Below are positions 23,272-32,190 of a DNA stretch of 64,000 nucleotides, one piece after another. This stretch comes from Salimicrobium album. Lineage in GTDB: Bacteria; Bacillota; Bacilli; Bacillales; Halobacillaceae. The notes below the pieces were generated by a model. It was not told the DNA's origin. It saw only the letters and a list, made by a program, of their open reading frames with translations, and ran no database searches. A program made the translations under genes and the position numbers. The stretch lies in NCBI RefSeq assembly GCF_900107115.1, contig NZ_FNOS01000005.1, forward strand, positions 124,001-188,000, in the 5' to 3' direction. The stretch's first letter is position 1, and the number at the start of each line of letters is the position of its first letter.

Positions 23272-24518
23272 AGCGTAAACTTTTCAGAGCAGGAAAAGTC
23301 GGGCTTCTCTTTATTCTGTTTGCCATCCTGTTTTCTTACGCAATGTTCCAGGGGGGATTCGTCAGCTGGTTCCTTTTCTATTCATTTCTGCCTTTTCTGG
23401 TTTATATGGGAGGGCTTCTTTTTTACCCGCTCGACGACTGGACGGGCGCCAGGACTCTCTCTTCGGGACTTATAGAATCCGGGGAAGCGGTCGACATCGA
23501 GGTCGAACTCAGGCGTACGATTCCGTTCCCTTTATACTTTATGAAGGTGAAAGAGAGCTATCCGGAAACGCTGCACCTGAAAGTCCGGACCGGAGAGGGT
23601 GTTGCGACCGTTGACAGGGAGGAGAAAACGGTGGAAAGAATGATTTTCCCGTGGTTCCGCCGGAAAGTCCGCTTTCACTACCGCCTCGACCATCTGCCGA
23701 GAGGGAGTCATCAGCTGGGGGAGATGTATATCCGTACAGGGGATTTCTTTGGTTTCGTGAAAAAAGAAGCGGCAATTAATGCAGGAGGCCGCTTCACGGT
23801 TTATCCTCCGAGCCGGAACGTAACTTTGTCGTTCGGTTCGAAAGGGTTCGGTCAGGGGAAGTCGGCTGCTGCGAACGTGAAAGAACGTCACTCGAATATG
23901 GTAGCCGGATTAAGGGAGTACGCACCGGGAGATCGGATTTCCTGGGTGGACTGGAAAGCGACGGCCCGTAAAAACAAAATGATGACGAAAGAATTTGAAC
24001 AGGAAAAGAGCTCGGAATCCGTACTTGTGCTGAGTACATTATCGTCCCCGGCGAATACTGCCGAGTTCGAAGGGGCGGTGGAGTTCGCTTATTCTCTTAT
24101 GCTTAAGCTCACGCGCCGGGAGACCCGGCAACTCTCTTTCCTTTCTTTAGGAAAAGCAGGAAAATACGTAGCTTCCATCCATTCACGGCGCCAGCAGGAG
24201 ATGATCCGGTATCATCTGGCTGAAGTATATCCGGATGAGACAGGTAATTTTGAAGAAGAAATGGCCAAAGGGCACGGCCGGCTTCCGGCTCAGGCAACCC
24301 TGATGATCATAAGCACGGACCTCGATGATTCGATAAAGAACAGTCTATTGCGACTGTCTCCCTCGGGAAGGAACGTAGTGCTTTTTGTGATTATGTTTCA
24401 TAAGGAATGGGATTTTACGAAGCAGAAGCATGTCAGGGAGTTGAAAGAGTACGGGGTCCGGGTGCAGGTGCTGACCGAAAAAGCCTGGAAGAGACCGGAA
24501 TTTGAGGTGGAAGTATGA
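23268..24518 (+). CDS. yeaD: DUF58 domain protein (YeaD)
   Basis: This 416-residue protein has two membrane helices in the first 60 residues, then a beta-rich segment and the DUF58 core with REYAPGDRISWVDWKATARK. A von Willebrand A-like part follows (SVLVLSTLS). It is expected at the membrane face with the MoxR ATPase. The start ATG overlaps the stop of the preceding gene (ATGA), as does its stop with the next gene, pointing to coupled translation. The biochemical function is unknown. Confidence 0.9.
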   Translation: MKRKLFRAGKVGLLFILFAILFSYAMFQGGFVSWFLFYSFLPFLVYMGGLLFYPLDDWTGARTLSSGLIESGEAVDIEVELRRTIPFPLYFMKVKESYPETLHLKVRTGEGVATVDREEKTVERMIFPWFRRKVRFHYRLDHLPRGSHQLGEMYIRTGDFFGFVKKEAAINAGGRFTVYPPSRNVTLSFGSKGFGQGKSAAANVKERHSNMVAGLREYAPGDRISWVDWKATARKNKMMTKEFEQEKSSESVLVLSTLSSPANTAEFEGAVEFAYSLMLKLTRRETRQLSFLSLGKAGKYVASIHSRRQQEMIRYHLAEVYPDETGNFEEEMAKGHGRLPAQATLMIISTDLDDSIKNSLLRLSPSGRNVVLFVIMFHKEWDFTKQKHVRELKEYGVRVQVLTEKAWKRPEFEVEV

Positions 24519-26701
24519 AGAAACTGTTGCTGTCGCTGATTTACATCGGTGGGTTTTTCCTTCTCCTTGAATGGTTATGGCCGTTAGGCATCCTTACGAA
24601 TACCCAAAATGCCGGGGTTTTTTACTTGTACGCAGCTTTTTGTTTCTTTTTAGCATTTATGCAGGTCCGCTGGTACATAGCAGTTCCGCTGAAATTACTG
24701 GGACTTATTTTTGTTCTTGATGGTTTATTTATTCCGGAACGGATTTTCAGCAGCGGCTGGTGGAGTATTCTTTATGAACAGCTCATGTTCAACGCGGAAG
24801 CGGTGTGGGCACAGGAATGGTGGGATTTTACCGCTTTTTTCCGGAGTCTTCTCTTTCTCGTGCTGCTGTGGCTCGTCAGTTACCTGCTGCATTATTGGCT
24901 CGTAATTGCCCGAAAAGCACTTTTTTTCATTATCCTTACCTTTATATATATCACTGTCATTGATACGTTCACGCCTTATGAGGCTCAGGGAGCCATTATA
25001 AGGACATTTATTCTTGCTGCCTTCGTCCTTGGGCTGCTGCAGTTGGAGAAAGAGGTGAGCGACGACAGGAAAGAAATCAAATGGAAAACGGCGATCCTGG
25101 CTCTGGTTCCGCTTGTATGTGCCGTTCTTCTCGCTGTAGCCGCCGGTGCGGCTCTTCCGAAGTTTTCGCCGCAATGGCCCGACCCGGTCCCTTATCTGGA
25201 AAACGTTACCGGAGGTGCAGGAACAGGAGGCGGAGAAGGTGGCGTGCAGAAAGTGGGCTACGGAGAAAATGATTCACGTCTCGGAGGGGCGTTCGTCCAG
25301 GATGATACGCTCGTATTTCAGGCTATCGTCGAGGATCGACAGTACTGGAGGGCGGAGTCCAAAGATCAGTATACGGGCAAAGGCTGGGAGGATACGCTTG
25401 AGGAACCGGTGACAGGAAGGGACCCGGGTGATATCGGATACTCCCTTTTCGAAGAGGGAGTGGAAACGGATCCTTCTCAAGGTTTCATCGATTTCACGGA
25501 AGAAGCCGACTTCGGCAAACTCCTCTATCCATACGGGATGACGGCGATAGGGAACCTCGAAAATCCGCTGGAAATAGAGTTGCATACACAAACCGGGGAG
25601 ATGGAGACGAGAAGCGGAGGAGATGCCGTGCAGCCGGCCAGTTATTCTTTCGACTACGGCGCTCCCGCTTTCGATTTGCGTCAGCTGAGAGAAGCCAGTG
25701 GGGAAGACCCGGTCTCTGTAAGGGAAAAATATTTGCAACTGCCTTCCTCCGTGACGGAAAGGACGAAAGAACTTGCATCTGATGTCGTTTCGGAATACGG
25801 CAATCGCTATGATAAAGCGAAAGCGGTCGAATCCTATTTCAGCTCGAACGGCTTCGAGTATTCCACTACGGACGTGGAGGTGCCGGAAGGGGACGAGGAT
25901 TACGTCGATCAGTTCGTCTTCGAGACGAAAAAAGGATACTGTGATAACTACTCGACGTCCATGGTCGTCATGCTGCGGGCGGAGGGTATACCTGCACGGT
26001 GGGTGAAAGGTTTTACCGGAGGAGAAATTAAAGAGACGGACGCGGAACTGTTCGGCGAAAATTTGAATGCATACGACATTACGAGTGCGAACGCACACTC
26101 CTGGGTGGAGGTGTACTTCCCGGATGTCGGATGGGTACCATTCGAACCTACGCAGGGTTTCACCAACAACGCGGATTTCACCAGTGGCACGGATACGGAT
26201 TCCGGAGAGCCCGAAAGAAGTGAGGAAAGTCCCGAAGTGGAAGCTCCCGATCAGCAGCAGGAAGGGAATCCGCAGCAGATCGGCGAAGAGGAGGGAGCAG
26301 AAGGAAGTGCGGAGAATGGGAGAGGAGAAGGTTTTCTCCGTAACCTCCTGTGGTGGATCGTGCCGGCTGTTATTCTAGTGCTTCCCGCAGTCATGTACGT
26401 GACGCGGCTCCGCTGGCTGAGCTGGTACCATGGGAGACGCCTTGCAAAAAACGAAACGCCGGATTCCTTTCAGGCGGCTTACCGTCATCTGCTCGTCGTA
26501 CTCGATAAAAAAGTGCAAAAACGGGGGGAAGGCGAGACGTTACGGACGTATGCGAAAGCGATTGACCACAGATTCGAAACGGTCGACATGCAGCATCTTA
26601 CCACTCAGTACGAACGACTCGTGTACCGCAAAGAGCAGCGTCTACAGCGTGCCGGTCTATCAGAATTATGGGAAAATTTAATTAAAAAAGCATTGTCTTG
26701 A
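24515..26701 (+). CDS. yebA: Membrane-anchored transglutaminase-like protein (YebA)
   Basis: This 728-residue protein has about six N-terminal membrane helices (DUF3488/TgpA-like, to roughly residue 215) and a long extracellular part. A transglutaminase-like core carries Cys476 (KGYCDNYSTS), His528 (NAHSWVEV) and Asp537. An acidic, Glu/Ser/Gln-rich linker is followed by a last helix (about 610-630) and a cytoplasmic DUF4129 tail. The intact triad suggests a cysteine protease or transglutaminase acting at the outside of the membrane. It ends the three-gene operon. The guaA promoter overlaps its last codons. Confidence 0.9.
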   Translation: MKKLLLSLIYIGGFFLLLEWLWPLGILTNTQNAGVFYLYAAFCFFLAFMQVRWYIAVPLKLLGLIFVLDGLFIPERIFSSGWWSILYEQLMFNAEAVWAQEWWDFTAFFRSLLFLVLLWLVSYLLHYWLVIARKALFFIILTFIYITVIDTFTPYEAQGAIIRTFILAAFVLGLLQLEKEVSDDRKEIKWKTAILALVPLVCAVLLAVAAGAALPKFSPQWPDPVPYLENVTGGAGTGGGEGGVQKVGYGENDSRLGGAFVQDDTLVFQAIVEDRQYWRAESKDQYTGKGWEDTLEEPVTGRDPGDIGYSLFEEGVETDPSQGFIDFTEEADFGKLLYPYGMTAIGNLENPLEIELHTQTGEMETRSGGDAVQPASYSFDYGAPAFDLRQLREASGEDPVSVREKYLQLPSSVTERTKELASDVVSEYGNRYDKAKAVESYFSSNGFEYSTTDVEVPEGDEDYVDQFVFETKKGYCDNYSTSMVVMLRAEGIPARWVKGFTGGEIKETDAELFGENLNAYDITSANAHSWVEVYFPDVGWVPFEPTQGFTNNADFTSGTDTDSGEPERSEESPEVEAPDQQQEGNPQQIGEEEGAEGSAENGRGEGFLRNLLWWIVPAVILVLPAVMYVTRLRWLSWYHGRRLAKNETPDSFQAAYRHLLVVLDKKVQKRGEGETLRTYAKAIDHRFETVDMQHLTTQYERLVYRKEQRLQRAGLSELWENLIKKALS

Positions 26702-26740
26702 TTCTCACAGGTTCGATTGTTAGAATGGGTAGCAATCGAA
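26698..26740 (+). promoter_or_regulatory. guaA promoter with flanking inverted repeat
   Basis: TTGATT (26698-26703), a 17-base spacer and TAGAAT (26721-26726) form the promoter. It begins at the stop codon of the transglutaminase gene. The -10 lies between perfect arms TTCGATTG (26712-26719) and CAATCGAA (26733-26740), a possible operator. Confidence 0.6.
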
Positions 26741-26744
26741 TAAG

Positions 26745-26880
26745 CCTTCATATATCCTCGGCGATACGGGCCGAAAGTATCTACCGGAACACCGTAAATG
26801 TTCTGACTATGAAGGCAGGAACGGTGACGTATGTGCTTACTCCTGCCTTCTCTGATCTTAAACCGGGGAGGCAGTTTTTT
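26745..26880 (+). promoter_or_regulatory. Guanine-class purine riboswitch of guaA
   Basis: The aptamer spans 26745-26815. P1 is CCTTCATA/TATGAAGG, P2 is TCGGC/GCCGA with loop GATACGG, and the junction is TATCTACC. The P3 loop is ACCGTAAA, and J3/1 reads GACTATG, with the C that marks guanine rather than adenine specificity. The platform is clear. GAAGGCAGGA (26811-26820), overlapping P1, pairs with TCCTGCCTTC (26841-26850) as antiterminator. CTGCCTTC also pairs with the GGGGAGGCAG arm ending at 26874, followed by six Ts, as terminator. Guanine should switch guaA off. Confidence 0.93.
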
Positions 26881-26941
26881 ATAGGGCCTGTTCAATGATT
26901 AGTCAAGCAAGAAATAAACAGTCGGGAGAGAGGGAAACGTG

Positions 26942-28480
26942 ATGGAAAAAGTAAAAGGCATGATTCTCGTTCTGGATTTCGGGAGTCAGTATAATCAGCT
27001 GATCACAAGGCGTATCCGTGAGTTTGGAGTGTACAGTGAGCTTCATTCCCACAAAATGACCGCAGAAGAGATAAAAGAATTGAACCCGAGCGGTATCGTT
27101 CTCTCCGGAGGGCCGAACAGTGTATACGGAGAAAACAGCTTCCGCTGCGATACGGACATTTTTGACCTCGATATACCGATTCTCGGCATCTGTTACGGTA
27201 TGCAGCTGATCACCCATCAGTTTGGGGGTCAGGTGGAACGGACCCCGGAACGGCAGTACGGGAAAGCGGAAATTTCCGTTAAAAACGATTCCCTGCTCTT
27301 TCAGAAAACGCCGGTCGAACAGAACGTGTGGATGAGTCATAGTGATAAAGTGATCGCCGCTCCGGAAGGGTTTCAGGTGGATGCTGTCAGTCCTTCCTGC
27401 CCTGTGGCGGCCATCAGCGACAGGGAACGTCGTATGTACGGCGTACAGTTTCATCCGGAAGTCCGCCATTCCGAATACGGTAACGATCTGTTGAGAAGTT
27501 TCGTTTTTGACGTTTGTGAAGCGGAAGCGGACTGGACGATGGAACACTTCATCGAACTGGAAGTAGAGAAGATTCGGGCGGAAGTAGGAGACAGAAACGT
27601 CCTTTGCGGGTTAAGCGGTGGAGTGGACTCTTCGGTAGTGGCCGGTCTTATTCACCGGGCCATCGGAGATCAGCTTACCTGCATTTTCGTCGATCACGGT
27701 CTTCTAAGGAAAGACGAAGGGGACGACGTCATGCGTTTTCTCGGCGATGGATTTAACATGAACATTATCCGCGTGGACGCGAAAGACCGTTTCCTGACGA
27801 AGCTTGCGGGCGTCGAGGACCCGGAACAGAAAAGGAAAATCATCGGTAACGAATTCATTGAAGTTTTCGATGAAGAAGCGGAGAAGCTTGAAAATGTGGA
27901 CTACCTTGCTCAGGGGACCCTTTACACCGATATTATCGAAAGCGGAACCGAGACGGCCCAGACGATCAAGTCCCACCATAACGTCGGCGGTCTGCCGGAG
28001 GACATGGAGCTGAAGCTGATAGAGCCTCTGAACACGTTATTTAAAGATGAGGTGCGCGAACTCGGGACCGAGCTTGGTATACCGGAACATATCGTGTGGC
28101 GCCAGCCGTTCCCGGGACCGGGACTGTCTATACGTATCCTCGGTGCTGTAGATGAGGAAAAGCTTGAGATTGTCAGGGAATCCGATGCGATTCTGCGAGA
28201 TGAGATCAAGGAAGCGGGACTGGACCGCGACATCTGGCAGTACTTCACCGTCCTTCCTAACATTAAGTCAGTCGGAGTCATGGGGGACGAGCGTACGTAC
28301 GATCACACGATAGGCATCCGGGCCGTCACTTCCATCGACGGAATGACTTCGGACTGGGCACGGATTCCGTGGCACGTTCTTGAGAAGGTGTCGACGAGAC
28401 TGGTGAATGAAGTAAGTCATATTAACCGGGTCGTGTATGATGTTACGAGTAAGCCGCCGGCTACGATCGAATGGGAATAA
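26942..28480 (+). CDS. guaA: GMP synthase (glutamine-hydrolysing)
   Basis: This 512-residue enzyme converts XMP, glutamine and ATP to GMP. The glutamine amidotransferase part has Cys84 (GICYGMQ) and His171/Glu173 (HPEVRHS). The ATP-pyrophosphatase P-loop is SGGVDSS (225-231). The C-terminal dimerisation domain ends with the typical [13 protein letters not shown] directly precedes the ATG at 26942; the ATG is preferred because of its distance from GAGAGAGGG. The guanine riboswitch in its leader gives end-product control. It is followed by a second riboswitch and a purine permease. Confidence 0.97.
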   Translation: MEKVKGMILVLDFGSQYNQLITRRIREFGVYSELHSHKMTAEEIKELNPSGIVLSGGPNSVYGENSFRCDTDIFDLDIPILGICYGMQLITHQFGGQVERTPERQYGKAEISVKNDSLLFQKTPVEQNVWMSHSDKVIAAPEGFQVDAVSPSCPVAAISDRERRMYGVQFHPEVRHSEYGNDLLRSFVFDVCEAEADWTMEHFIELEVEKIRAEVGDRNVLCGLSGGVDSSVVAGLIHRAIGDQLTCIFVDHGLLRKDEGDDVMRFLGDGFNMNIIRVDAKDRFLTKLAGVEDPEQKRKIIGNEFIEVFDEEAEKLENVDYLAQGTLYTDIIESGTETAQTIKSHHNVGGLPEDMELKLIEPLNTLFKDEVRELGTELGIPEHIVWRQPFPGPGLSIRILGAVDEEKLEIVRESDAILRDEIKEAGLDRDIWQYFTVLPNIKSVGVMGDERTYDHTIGIRAVTSIDGMTSDWARIPWHVLEKVSTRLVNEVSHINRVVYDVTSKPPATIEWE

Positions 28481-28498
28481 AAAAGTAAATAAGCAACT

Positions 28499-28639
28499 AA
28501 CGTATAATCTTGGGGATAAGGCCCATAAGTTTCTACCGGACGACCGTGAATTGTCCGACTACGTTCTGAACACCGGGGGCATTTGTCTCCGGTTTAAGAG
28601 CTGAAGTGTGGAAACCCCCGGTTATGCCGGGGGTTTTTT
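28499..28639 (+). promoter_or_regulatory. Guanine-class purine riboswitch of the purine permease
   Basis: The aptamer spans 28499-28565. P1 is AACGTA/TACGTT, L2 is GATAAGG, the junction is TTTCTACC and L3 is ACCGTGAA. CCGACTACG carries the guanine-specifying C. A strong terminator (AACCCCCGG/CCGGGGGTT, 28613-28635, then Ts) precedes the gene. ACCGGGGG at 28572-28579 can pair with CCCCCGGT at 28615-28622 as antiterminator. No separate promoter was evident between guaA and this element. Confidence 0.9.
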
Positions 28640-28694
28640 ATATGGAAGAATACATTCAGTGAAGAGAAAATACAGGATAGAAAAGAGGACAACA

Positions 28695-30029
28695 ATGAAA
28701 AAATACTTCCAGTTTGAAAAAAACAAAACGAATTACCGTACGGAGTTTATCGCCGGCCTTACCACGTTTCTGGCGATGGCCTACATCCTTTTCGTCAACC
28801 CTTCGACGCTCGCTCTCGACGGTATTGAACAGCTGCCGGAAGGAGTTACGAGAATAGATAAAGGAGCCGTGTTCACGGCCACTGCTCTGTCCGCCGCCAT
28901 CGGTACGCTCGTTATGGGCTTGTTCGCCAAATATCCGATTGCCCTCGCTCCCGGTATGGGGCTCAATGCCTTCTTTGCCTATACGGTCGTGCTCGGTTTT
29001 GGTATTCCATGGGAAACGGCGCTTGCAGGTGTACTTGCTTCCGGACTTATTTTTATCGTTTTAACCGTCACCGGTCTGCGCCAGACGATCATCAACGCCA
29101 TACCACCCAACCTGAAACTGGCAGTGGGAGCAGGTATCGGTTTGTACATCGCATTCATCGGTTTCCAGAATGCCGGTATCGTCGAAAATAGTGACGCTAC
29201 TCTGGTACAGCTTGGTAATATTCTGGAACCGACGACGCTGCTTGCGGTTTTCGGAATTTTCATTTCGGTGATTTTCCTTGCGCTCGGGTTTCAGGGAGGT
29301 ATTTTCTATGGAATGATCCTGACCGCAATCGCCGGTATGGTAACGGGGTTGATTGCGGCTCCTGCGGCACTCGGGGATGTAGTAAGTCCTGCACCGAGTC
29401 TCGCTCCTACATTCGGAGAAGCATTTCTGCACCTGGATGATATTTTCACGATGCAGATGCTCGGAGTCATTCTTACATTCCTTTTCGTCGATTTCTTTGA
29501 CACAGCGGGGACGCTTGTCGCCGTAGCTTCCCAGGCCGGATTTATGAAAGATAATAAATTGCCGAGAGCGGGCCGTGCTCTGTTTTCCGATTCGGCAGCC
29601 ACGGTTGCCGGGGCGGTTATGGGAACTTCTACAACGACTTCCTATATAGAATCCACCGCCGGGGTAGGGGCAGGCGGACGGACCGGGTTCACCTCGGTCG
29701 TTACCGCTCTATTTTTCCTGCTGGCTCTGTTCTTCTCTCCTCTGCTCGGTATCATTACGGCAGAAGTGACAGCCCCGGCTCTGATCATCGTCGGAGTACT
29801 GATGGCCTCGTCGCTGCGGGCCATCGAGTGGGATCAGTTTGAGATAGCTGTGCCCGCTTTTCTCGTCATTACGGCTATGCCGCTGACGTACAGTATCGCC
29901 ACGGGGATAGCAATGGGCTTCATTTTTTACCCGCTTACGATGGCCCTGAAAGGCAGAGTGAAAGAGATTCATCCGATTATGTACGGCCTGTTCGTCATCT
30001 TCATTCTTTACTTCATCTTTTTGGCTTAA
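28695..30029 (+). CDS. pbuG: NCS2 purine permease (PbuG, AzgA-like)
   Basis: This 444-residue integral membrane protein has about 12-14 helices. The N-terminal TEFIAGLTTFLAMAYILFVN and the APGMGLNAFFAYTVV and TSTTTSYIESTAGVGAGGRT segments identify the AzgA-like branch of NCS2, which imports hypoxanthine, guanine and adenine. Position after guaA and behind a guanine riboswitch matches B. subtilis pbuG. The start at 28695 is taken from the AAGAGGA site; the frame upstream runs through the riboswitch terminator and is not coding. It probably works in purine salvage. Confidence 0.93.
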   Translation: MKKYFQFEKNKTNYRTEFIAGLTTFLAMAYILFVNPSTLALDGIEQLPEGVTRIDKGAVFTATALSAAIGTLVMGLFAKYPIALAPGMGLNAFFAYTVVLGFGIPWETALAGVLASGLIFIVLTVTGLRQTIINAIPPNLKLAVGAGIGLYIAFIGFQNAGIVENSDATLVQLGNILEPTTLLAVFGIFISVIFLALGFQGGIFYGMILTAIAGMVTGLIAAPAALGDVVSPAPSLAPTFGEAFLHLDDIFTMQMLGVILTFLFVDFFDTAGTLVAVASQAGFMKDNKLPRAGRALFSDSAATVAGAVMGTSTTTSYIESTAGVGAGGRTGFTSVVTALFFLLALFFSPLLGIITAEVTAPALIIVGVLMASSLRAIEWDQFEIAVPAFLVITAMPLTYSIATGIAMGFIFYPLTMALKGRVKEIHPIMYGLFVIFILYFIFLA

Positions 30030-30076
30030 CTTTTCACAAGTTGTATACTGGGTGAAAGAAAGCGAAGAAGGAGAAG

Positions 30077-30283
30077 ATGAAAATGGCGAAGAAGAAGAAA
30101 GAAAGTAATAAAAAACGCTTCGAAGTCGGAGCCGGTGAATCGATTGAAGATTGCCTGGAACGAATCCGGCTTGAAGGGTTCGTACCGGTACGCCGCATGG
30201 AGGAACCGGTATTCGAAGAGAAAGACGGTGAAATGCAGGTAGCAGGAAGAGAAATCGTCTTTGAAGCTAAGAAAATAACCTGA
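30077..30283 (+). CDS. yebG: NETI-motif protein (YebG)
   Basis: This 68-residue basic protein matches the small NETI family by its FEVGAGESIEDCLERIRLEG core, where GESI stands in for the NETI sequence, and by its location just before purE as in B. subtilis. Lys-rich N-terminus, no membrane segment. Function unknown. Two in-frame ATGs (30077 and 30083) are both within range of AAGGAG. The other B. subtilis genes of this interval, yebC and yebE, are absent here. Confidence 0.85.
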   Translation: MKMAKKKKESNKKRFEVGAGESIEDCLERIRLEGFVPVRRMEEPVFEEKDGEMQVAGREIVFEAKKIT

Positions 30284-30358
30284 AAAACGAACGTTAAAAT
30301 TTAAATTCAATCAATAATTCGTATTTTATTGACATGAATCGAAAAATACTGTTATGAT
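30283..30358 (+). promoter_or_regulatory. pur operon promoter with two inverted PurBoxes
   Basis: The promoter is TTGACA (30329-30334), an 18-base spacer and TATGAT (30353-30358). Upstream, 30283-30295 (AAAAACGAACGTT) matches the PurBox AWWWCCGAACWWT at 11 of 13 positions. 30314-30326 (ATAATTCGTATTT) matches its reverse complement at 11 of 13. The two are separated by 18 bases, near the 16-17 known for PurR sites. PurR repression relieved by PRPP is expected. No purR is in the window. Confidence 0.75.
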
Positions 30359-30384
30359 TCGAGTAGAAAAAAGCATAAAACGAA

Positions 30385-30526
30385 CCTCATATAGAGCGAT
30401 AATAAGGATCGTTCGTCTCTACCTGGTCGCCGTAAATGACCGGACTATGAGGGGAGACACCCGGGATACGTATGTCCTGCGGGCACTCCTCTCAAGTCGG
30501 ATGGGGGAGAGCCGCAGGATATTTTT
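30385..30526 (+). promoter_or_regulatory. Guanine-class purine riboswitch of the pur operon
   Basis: The aptamer spans 30385-30452. P1 is CCTCATA/TATGAGG, L2 is AATAAGG, L3 is GCCGTAAA, and GGACTATG carries the guanine-specifying C. TGAGGGGAG (30448-30456), overlapping P1, pairs with CTCCTCTCA (30486-30494) as antiterminator. The rival terminator is TCCTGCGG/CCGCAGGA (30475-30519) plus a T-run. Guanine should attenuate purE-purD transcription. Confidence 0.93.
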
Positions 30527-30572
30527 ATGCCGGAAATCACAGTTTCGAACTTTTTATTCAGGGGGCACAGGA

Positions 30573-31067
30573 ATGGCTGAAGTCGGTGTAATTATGGGAA
30601 GCATTACGGACTGGACGATTATGGAAGAAGCGTGCACAGTACTCGGGGAACTCGGAGTCTCTTATGAAAAAGAGATTATTTCCGCCCACAGAACTCCGGA
30701 GGATATGTTTGTATACGCGGAGGAAGCGAGGGGAAAGGGTCTCAAGGTGATCATCGCAGGCGCCGGCGGAGCAGCGCATCTGCCCGGGATGGTTGCATCA
30801 AAAACCACTCTCCCGGTCATCGGGGTACCGGTGGAATCCAAATCGCTGAACGGAATCGATTCTCTGCTTTCTATCGCTCAGATGCCTGGAGGCGTACCGG
30901 TGGCCACCGTTTCCATCGGAAAAGCCGGGGCGAAAAACGCGGGTATCCTGGCAGCTGAAATAATCAGCAGTTTTGATGAAGCGACTGCGCGGGCTCTGGA
31001 ATTATATAAACAGGGACTGAAAGACAAAGTGGAAGACATGAGGAGGGAACTGCATGAACGTGATTGA
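30573..31067 (+). CDS. purE: N5-carboxyaminoimidazole ribonucleotide mutase
   Basis: This 164-residue class I PurE moves the carboxylate of N5-CAIR to give CAIR. The signature [12 protein letters not shown] (usually GSxSDW) and [10 protein letters not shown] with the catalytic His are present, as are [12 protein letters not shown] and [12 protein letters not shown]. The start at 30573 is the first ATG after the riboswitch terminator; the frame extends upstream through the leader but is not coding there. It opens the 12-gene pur operon and overlaps purK by 14 bases. Confidence 0.95.
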   Translation: MAEVGVIMGSITDWTIMEEACTVLGELGVSYEKEIISAHRTPEDMFVYAEEARGKGLKVIIAGAGGAAHLPGMVASKTTLPVIGVPVESKSLNGIDSLLSIAQMPGGVPVATVSIGKAGAKNAGILAAEIISSFDEATARALELYKQGLKDKVEDMRRELHERD

Positions 31068-32178
31068 ACCCGGTGGAACGATCGGTATTCTCGGCGGCGG
31101 ACAGCTCGGACGGATGATGGCGACAGCGGCAAAACATATGGGATACCGGATCGCCGTGCTGGATCCTGCCGAGGACTGTCCGGCGGCTCAGGTGGCGGAT
31201 ATACATGTGAAAGGGAAGTACGACGATCTCGAGGCTGCCGGGGAACTCGGCCTGCACTCCGACGTCGTTACGTACGAGTTCGAAAACGTGGATGAGCGCG
31301 TATCGCAATTTTTTGAGAACGAAGGGAAACTGCCTCAGGGGACTCTTCCTCTTGCTGTTTCGCAAAACCGCGGGAAAGAGAAAGAATTTGCGAAAAAAGC
31401 GGGTATTCACGTGCCCGCCTACCGGTTGATACAGACCGGGGAAGAGTTCGACCGGGCTGTGACCGACATCGGCCTTCCTGCTGTCATGAAAACAGTGAGC
31501 GGGGGGTATGATGGCAAGGGTCAGTATCTGCTCCGGAGTCCGGAAGACTGCAGTAGCGCCCGCGAGGATATCTGGGATGGAAAGTATGATGGAAAGTATA
31601 TTGTGGAGAAATGGGTAGATATCGACAAAGAAGTCTCCCAGGTCTTCACCCGGGATAGCGCGGGTGATATTTCTTTTTTTCCGGTAGCGGAAAATGTACA
31701 CAAAGACCAGGTACTGTTCACAACGACGGTTCCTGCTTCCATAAGTGATAATGAAACCCGGGAGATACGAAAGCGGACGGAGGCTCTTGCAGAAGAGCTC
31801 GGAGTGGTAGGAACGTTTGCAGTTGAATGGTTTGTAAGCGGGGAAGACGTTTACTTCAATGAAATGGCACCCCGTCCCCACAATTCGGGACACTACACGA
31901 TTGAAGCCTGCAGTGTCTCCCAGTTCGAGCAGCACATACGGGCCATCTGTGGCTTGCCGCTGCTTCCGGTCCATACATTTCCGGCTGCCAAAATGATCAA
32001 TGTTCTGGGCAGACACCGTGATGATCTTTTCCAGTCTCTCGGCAGTGAACAGGTTCACGTGCATGATTACGGAAAACACGAATCCCGCCCCCAAAGGAAA
32101 ATGGGTCATGTTACGATAATAGGGTCGTCTCCGGACGATATAAAACTGGGCGAACCTGCCTGGTCGAAAAGCTGGTAA
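31054..32178 (+). CDS. purK: 5-(carboxyamino)imidazole ribonucleotide synthase
   Basis: This 374-residue ATP-grasp enzyme makes N5-CAIR from AIR, bicarbonate and ATP, the step before PurE. It starts with [20 protein letters not shown]. The central ATP-grasp region includes [15 protein letters not shown] and the metal-binding [14 protein letters not shown]. The C-terminal domain is complete. Its ATG lies within the end of purE, suggesting coupled translation. Confidence 0.95.
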   Translation: MNVIEPGGTIGILGGGQLGRMMATAAKHMGYRIAVLDPAEDCPAAQVADIHVKGKYDDLEAAGELGLHSDVVTYEFENVDERVSQFFENEGKLPQGTLPLAVSQNRGKEKEFAKKAGIHVPAYRLIQTGEEFDRAVTDIGLPAVMKTVSGGYDGKGQYLLRSPEDCSSAREDIWDGKYDGKYIVEKWVDIDKEVSQVFTRDSAGDISFFPVAENVHKDQVLFTTTVPASISDNETREIRKRTEALAEELGVVGTFAVEWFVSGEDVYFNEMAPRPHNSGHYTIEACSVSQFEQHIRAICGLPLLPVHTFPAAKMINVLGRHRDDLFQSLGSEQVHVHDYGKHESRPQRKMGHVTIIGSSPDDIKLGEPAWSKSW

Positions 32179-32190
32179 GGAGGAAACGGA

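Noticed and set aside
28440-28500. Search for PurBoxes upstream of the NCS2 permease
   Set aside because: No CGAA-containing pair resembling the consensus was seen; only the riboswitch is convincing.
30354-30572. N-terminal extension of purE
   Set aside because: The frame is open only because the riboswitch and its terminator contain no stop; it would place RNA regulatory sequence inside the protein.
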